Origin: an uncultured Clostridia bacterium
GTDB taxonomy: Bacteria > Bacillota > Clostridia > Christensenellales > Borkfalkiaceae
Reading direction: 5' to 3'
Assembly: GCA_934273135.1 (NCBI GenBank)
Contig: CAKQSU010000057.1
Coordinates: 1-7,045 of the forward strand
DNA: 7,045 nucleotides
The first letter of the stretch is position 1. Each line of letters opens with the position of its first letter. The position numbers and the translations under genes were made by a program. The notes beneath the pieces were generated by a model. It was not told where the DNA came from, made no database searches, and was given only the letters and a program-made list of their open reading frames with translations. Shown here in pieces: positions 4,555-7,045 of the stretch.

Positions 4555-6711
4555 ATGGCTCAAAAATATCATTTCGTAATTTTAAAAAAATTCAGGCGCG
4601 GGGACTATGACGGAAAGTCTTTTAAGTTTATTCATCGCGCGGAAAAAGAAGATTTGAAGCTGTCCGAACGCTCGCTCGATACCGTTTTGAGCGACCTTAT
4701 CTCGGACGGCAAAATAGTTTGTAAGGACGGCAAATTCTACCTTACCGATAAAGAAAGACAAAAACTCACCGCAAAGGAAGAGGAAAAAGTCGTCGGCAAA
4801 TTAAGGTGCAACGAAAAGGGTTTCGGCTTCGTTGTGGTAGAGGGCGACAAGGACTATTACGTTTCGCCCGATTTAATGGGGCAGGCTCTCGATACCGATA
4901 TAGTGGAGTGCCGCGTGTTGCCCGGCAAGAACGGCGCGAACGACGCTGCGGAAGTAGTCAAAGTCGTGGAACGCGGCTTTACTTCGCTTGTCGGAACGTT
5001 TTTTAAGGAGGGCGGCAATTCTTACGTTCGCCCGGACGACAGGGCGTATCTTGCCGATATTTATATCCTGAACGCCGCTTCTTCCGCCGCCAAAGAGGGC
5101 GACAAGGTTTTTGTTTCGATTGAAAAATTCCCGAAAAACCGTTGTCCCGAGGGCAAAATAAACGCCGTTATCGGCAAAGCCAACGACTTTTCTACCGAAG
5201 AAGACAGTATGCTTTACGCTTCTTCCGTTTTAAGAACTTTCGACGAAAAAGTAATGGCGGAGGCTAAGTCGATTGAACAAAAAGTAAGCGATAATCGACT
5301 TATAGGCAGACTTGATTTAAGAAATAAGCTAATTTTCACGATAGACGGCGACACCGCGAAAGACTATGACGACGCTGTTTCGCTCGAAGTAAACGAAAAG
5401 GGGAATTACCTTCTCGGCGTGCATATAGCGGACGTTACCGCATACGTTAAGTTCAAAGGCGAAATAGACAAGGAAGCGTTTGAGCGCGGAACAAGCGTTT
5501 ATCTTCCCGACCGCGTTATCCCCATGCTCCCTTTCGAACTTTCAAACGGCATTTGCTCTTTAAACGAGGGCGAGGACAGGTTGACCGTTTCCGTTTTTGC
5601 GGAAATCGATAGGGACGGCAACGTTTTAGGCTCGCAAATCTTTGAAAGCGTTATCAACTCCAAACACAGAATGACGTATAATAACGTAGATAAAATAATC
5701 GACGGCGATGAGGTTTTAAGGAAAAAATACGCCGATATCGCGCCCGTTGTCGATAAGATGAACGAGTTAAGGCTAATCTTAGAAAAACGCCGCAAAGAGG
5801 CGGGCTACGTCGAACTTGACGTCAGAGAGGGCGATATTACGCTCGACGGCGGCAAAATAAGCGTTTCGCTCCATAAAGCCACGCCCGCGACAAAGCTTAT
5901 CGAACAATTCATGATTCTTGCCAACGAACAGGTCGCCGAATATCTTTTTTACGGCAATTATCCGTGCGTGTTCCGGGTTCATGAAAAGCCTTCGACGGAA
6001 AAACTCGAAAATCTCAAAAAGTTTCTGAGCGCGCTCGGAATAAGGGTGACTTGGAAAAAGGACGATATCTTTCCGTCGGATTTTGCCCGGCTTTTGCTGT
6101 CGGTTGCCGACAAACCGACCTTTTCCGTAGTGAACAGAACGGTTTTGCGCTCCATGCAAAAAGCTTACTATTCAACCGAAAACGAGGGGCATTTCGGGCT
6201 TGCTTCAAAGTGTTATTGTCACTTTACTTCCCCCATTCGCCGCTATCCCGACTTGACCGTTCACCGCGTTTTAAAAGCCGCGCTAAACGGCGATATAAGC
6301 GCGATAACCGACTTATACGAGGACTTTTCTACTCTTGCCGCCAATAATTCGTCGGATAGGGAAAAGCGCGCCGAGGAGTGCGAACGCAACGTGGACGACC
6401 TTTATAAGGCAAAGTATATGGAAGATAAAATCGGCGAAAAGTTCGACGGAATAATAAGCGGCGTAATCGCAAACGGACTGTTTGTCGAGCTTGAAAACAC
6501 ATGCGAAGGGTTTGTCCCGCTCGATTTGCTCCCCGCCGGCAAATATACTTTCGATGCGGATACTTATAGGTTGTATTCGTCAAAGCGTACCTTTAAGCTC
6601 GGCGATAAGGTAAAAATAATCGTCGTATCGGCGGATTTTACTTCAAGACGGGTTGATTTCGCGCTTTTAGACGAAAAAAGTTGCGTTAAAAAGAAAAAAG
6701 TGGTAAAATAA
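4555..6711 (+). CDS. rnr: Ribonuclease R (3'-5' exoribonuclease)
   Basis: Processive, Mg2+-dependent 3'-5' exoribonuclease of the RNase II/RNB family. It can degrade structured RNA and, in characterised bacteria, removes defective mRNA during trans-translation and helps rRNA quality control. Its 718 residues are typical of compact Gram-positive RNase R. Domain order: N-terminal winged-helix-like region (about 1-75), first cold-shock/OB domain (about 78-140, with NEKGFGFVVVEGDKDYYV), second cold-shock domain (about 142-210), RNB catalytic domain (about 245-575) and C-terminal S1 domain (about 627-705), then a short basic tail with KKKK. The metal-binding aspartates are visible as Asp264, Asp270, Asp272 and Asp273 in TIDGDTAKDYDDAV. 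The conserved HFTSPIRRYPDLTVHR supplies the arginine near the scissile phosphate. ATG 4555 follows AAAGGGA with a short 4-5 nt gap and is the first in-frame Met. smpB follows 5 nt after the stop, fitting a co-expressed ribosome-rescue pair. Confidence 0.97.
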   Translation: MAQKYHFVILKKFRRGDYDGKSFKFIHRAEKEDLKLSERSLDTVLSDLISDGKIVCKDGKFYLTDKERQKLTAKEEEKVVGKLRCNEKGFGFVVVEGDKDYYVSPDLMGQALDTDIVECRVLPGKNGANDAAEVVKVVERGFTSLVGTFFKEGGNSYVRPDDRAYLADIYILNAASSAAKEGDKVFVSIEKFPKNRCPEGKINAVIGKANDFSTEEDSMLYASSVLRTFDEKVMAEAKSIEQKVSDNRLIGRLDLRNKLIFTIDGDTAKDYDDAVSLEVNEKGNYLLGVHIADVTAYVKFKGEIDKEAFERGTSVYLPDRVIPMLPFELSNGICSLNEGEDRLTVSVFAEIDRDGNVLGSQIFESVINSKHRMTYNNVDKIIDGDEVLRKKYADIAPVVDKMNELRLILEKRRKEAGYVELDVREGDITLDGGKISVSLHKATPATKLIEQFMILANEQVAEYLFYGNYPCVFRVHEKPSTEKLENLKKFLSALGIRVTWKKDDIFPSDFARLLLSVADKPTFSVVNRTVLRSMQKAYYSTENEGHFGLASKCYCHFTSPIRRYPDLTVHRVLKAALNGDISAITDLYEDFSTLAANNSSDREKRAEECERNVDDLYKAKYMEDKIGEKFDGIISGVIANGLFVELENTCEGFVPLDLLPAGKYTFDADTYRLYSSKRTFKLGDKVKIIVVSADFTSRRVDFALLDEKSCVKKKKVVK

Positions 6712-6716
6712 AGAAG

Positions 6717-7045
6717 ATGAAAACGATAGTCGAAAACAAAGCCGCGAGGTTTGAATATTTTATAACCGACACTATAGAAGCGGGGATTAAGCTCGACGGC
6801 GGAGAGGTTAAGTCGGTGCGCCGCGGAAACGTCGGCTTGAAAGACAGCTACTGTTCGATTTATCGCGGAAGCGTGTTCATAAAAAACATGCATATCGCCG
6901 TTTACGAAAACGCCGGCGCGTTCAACGCAAAGGACAGTAAGCGCGACAGACGGCTTTTATTGCACAAAGGAGAAATAACAAAGCTTACCGCTAAAATTCA
7001 GGAGAAGGGTTTCACGCTCGTGCCGCTCAGGCTTTACTTTAAGGA
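6717..7045 (+). CDS. smpB: SsrA-binding protein SmpB, 3' end missing
   Basis: SmpB binds the tRNA-like end of tmRNA (SsrA) and brings it to stalled ribosomes for trans-translation. The frame starts MKTIVENKAARFEYFI, as the family does, and remains open to the window end, giving 109 codons plus two bases. A full SmpB has about 150-160 residues, so the C-terminal tail that enters the mRNA channel is outside the window. Visible conserved parts are AGIKLDGGEVKSVRRG (22-37), VGLKDSY (39-45), NMHIAVYE (57-64), RRLLLHKGEI (78-87) and KGFTLVPLRLYFK (97-109). Two spots depart from the usual wording: LxGTEVKS reads LDGGEVKS, and the usual FNHDPxRxRKLLL reads FNAKDSKRDRRLLL. ATG 6717 is 5 nt after the rnr stop with no strong Shine-Dalgarno (only AGAAG adjoining the start), which suggests translational coupling with rnr. 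Confidence 0.95.
   Translation, partial: MKTIVENKAARFEYFITDTIEAGIKLDGGEVKSVRRGNVGLKDSYCSIYRGSVFIKNMHIAVYENAGAFNAKDSKRDRRLLLHKGEITKLTAKIQEKGFTLVPLRLYFK

Noticed and set aside
4407..4610. 67-codon open frame overlapping the end of secG and start of rnr
   Set aside because: It overlaps two solid genes in another frame, spans the terminator hairpin and has no ribosome binding site or recognisable sequence.
6564..6893. 109-codon - strand frame across the rnr end and smpB
   Set aside because: Opposite to two genes with clear family motifs, and no homology is recognisable.

Overview
The window reads as chromosomal core from a Gram-positive anaerobe of the Firmicutes (Bacillota), probably an uncultured Clostridia lineage. 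Three things point there: glycolytic genes in the order pgk-tpiA-gpmI, the secG-rnr-smpB block, and protein sequences close to clostridial forms (cofactor-independent phosphoglycerate mutase, compact RNase R, two-helix SecG). Base composition looks even along the window. All genes are on the + strand, and no foreign block, mobile gene, CRISPR array or tRNA/rRNA gene was seen. The lineage assignment is inference.

Bases 1-3935 hold lower glycolysis. pgk is cut by the window start. A 72-nt gap with a GC-rich hairpin separates it from tpiA. A 299-nt gap then separates tpiA from gpmI, and it carries a terminator-like hairpin, a tandem heptamer repeat and a nest of inverted repeats. PGK, TIM and iPGM interconvert 1,3-bisphosphoglycerate, the triose phosphates, 3-phosphoglycerate and 2-phosphoglycerate. 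Enolase, which often follows gpmI in Firmicutes, is absent here: a 215-nt non-coding gap takes its place.

Bases 3936-4150 contain a strong hairpin after gpmI, then a well-formed extended -10 promoter. This promoter lies between the arms of a 14-bp inverted repeat whose cores resemble LacI-family/cre operators. It probably starts the second transcription unit.

Bases 4151-7045 hold secG (Sec translocon subunit), a terminator-like hairpin, rnr (RNase R) and the start of smpB, cut by the window end. RNase R and SmpB work together in trans-translation and degradation of defective mRNA, so rnr-smpB is a functional pair; ssrA (tmRNA) may lie further downstream.

I see no undescribed multi-gene system. 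The points most worth a second look are the secG promoter architecture, the composite repeat upstream of gpmI, the charged insertion in PGK and the missing eno.
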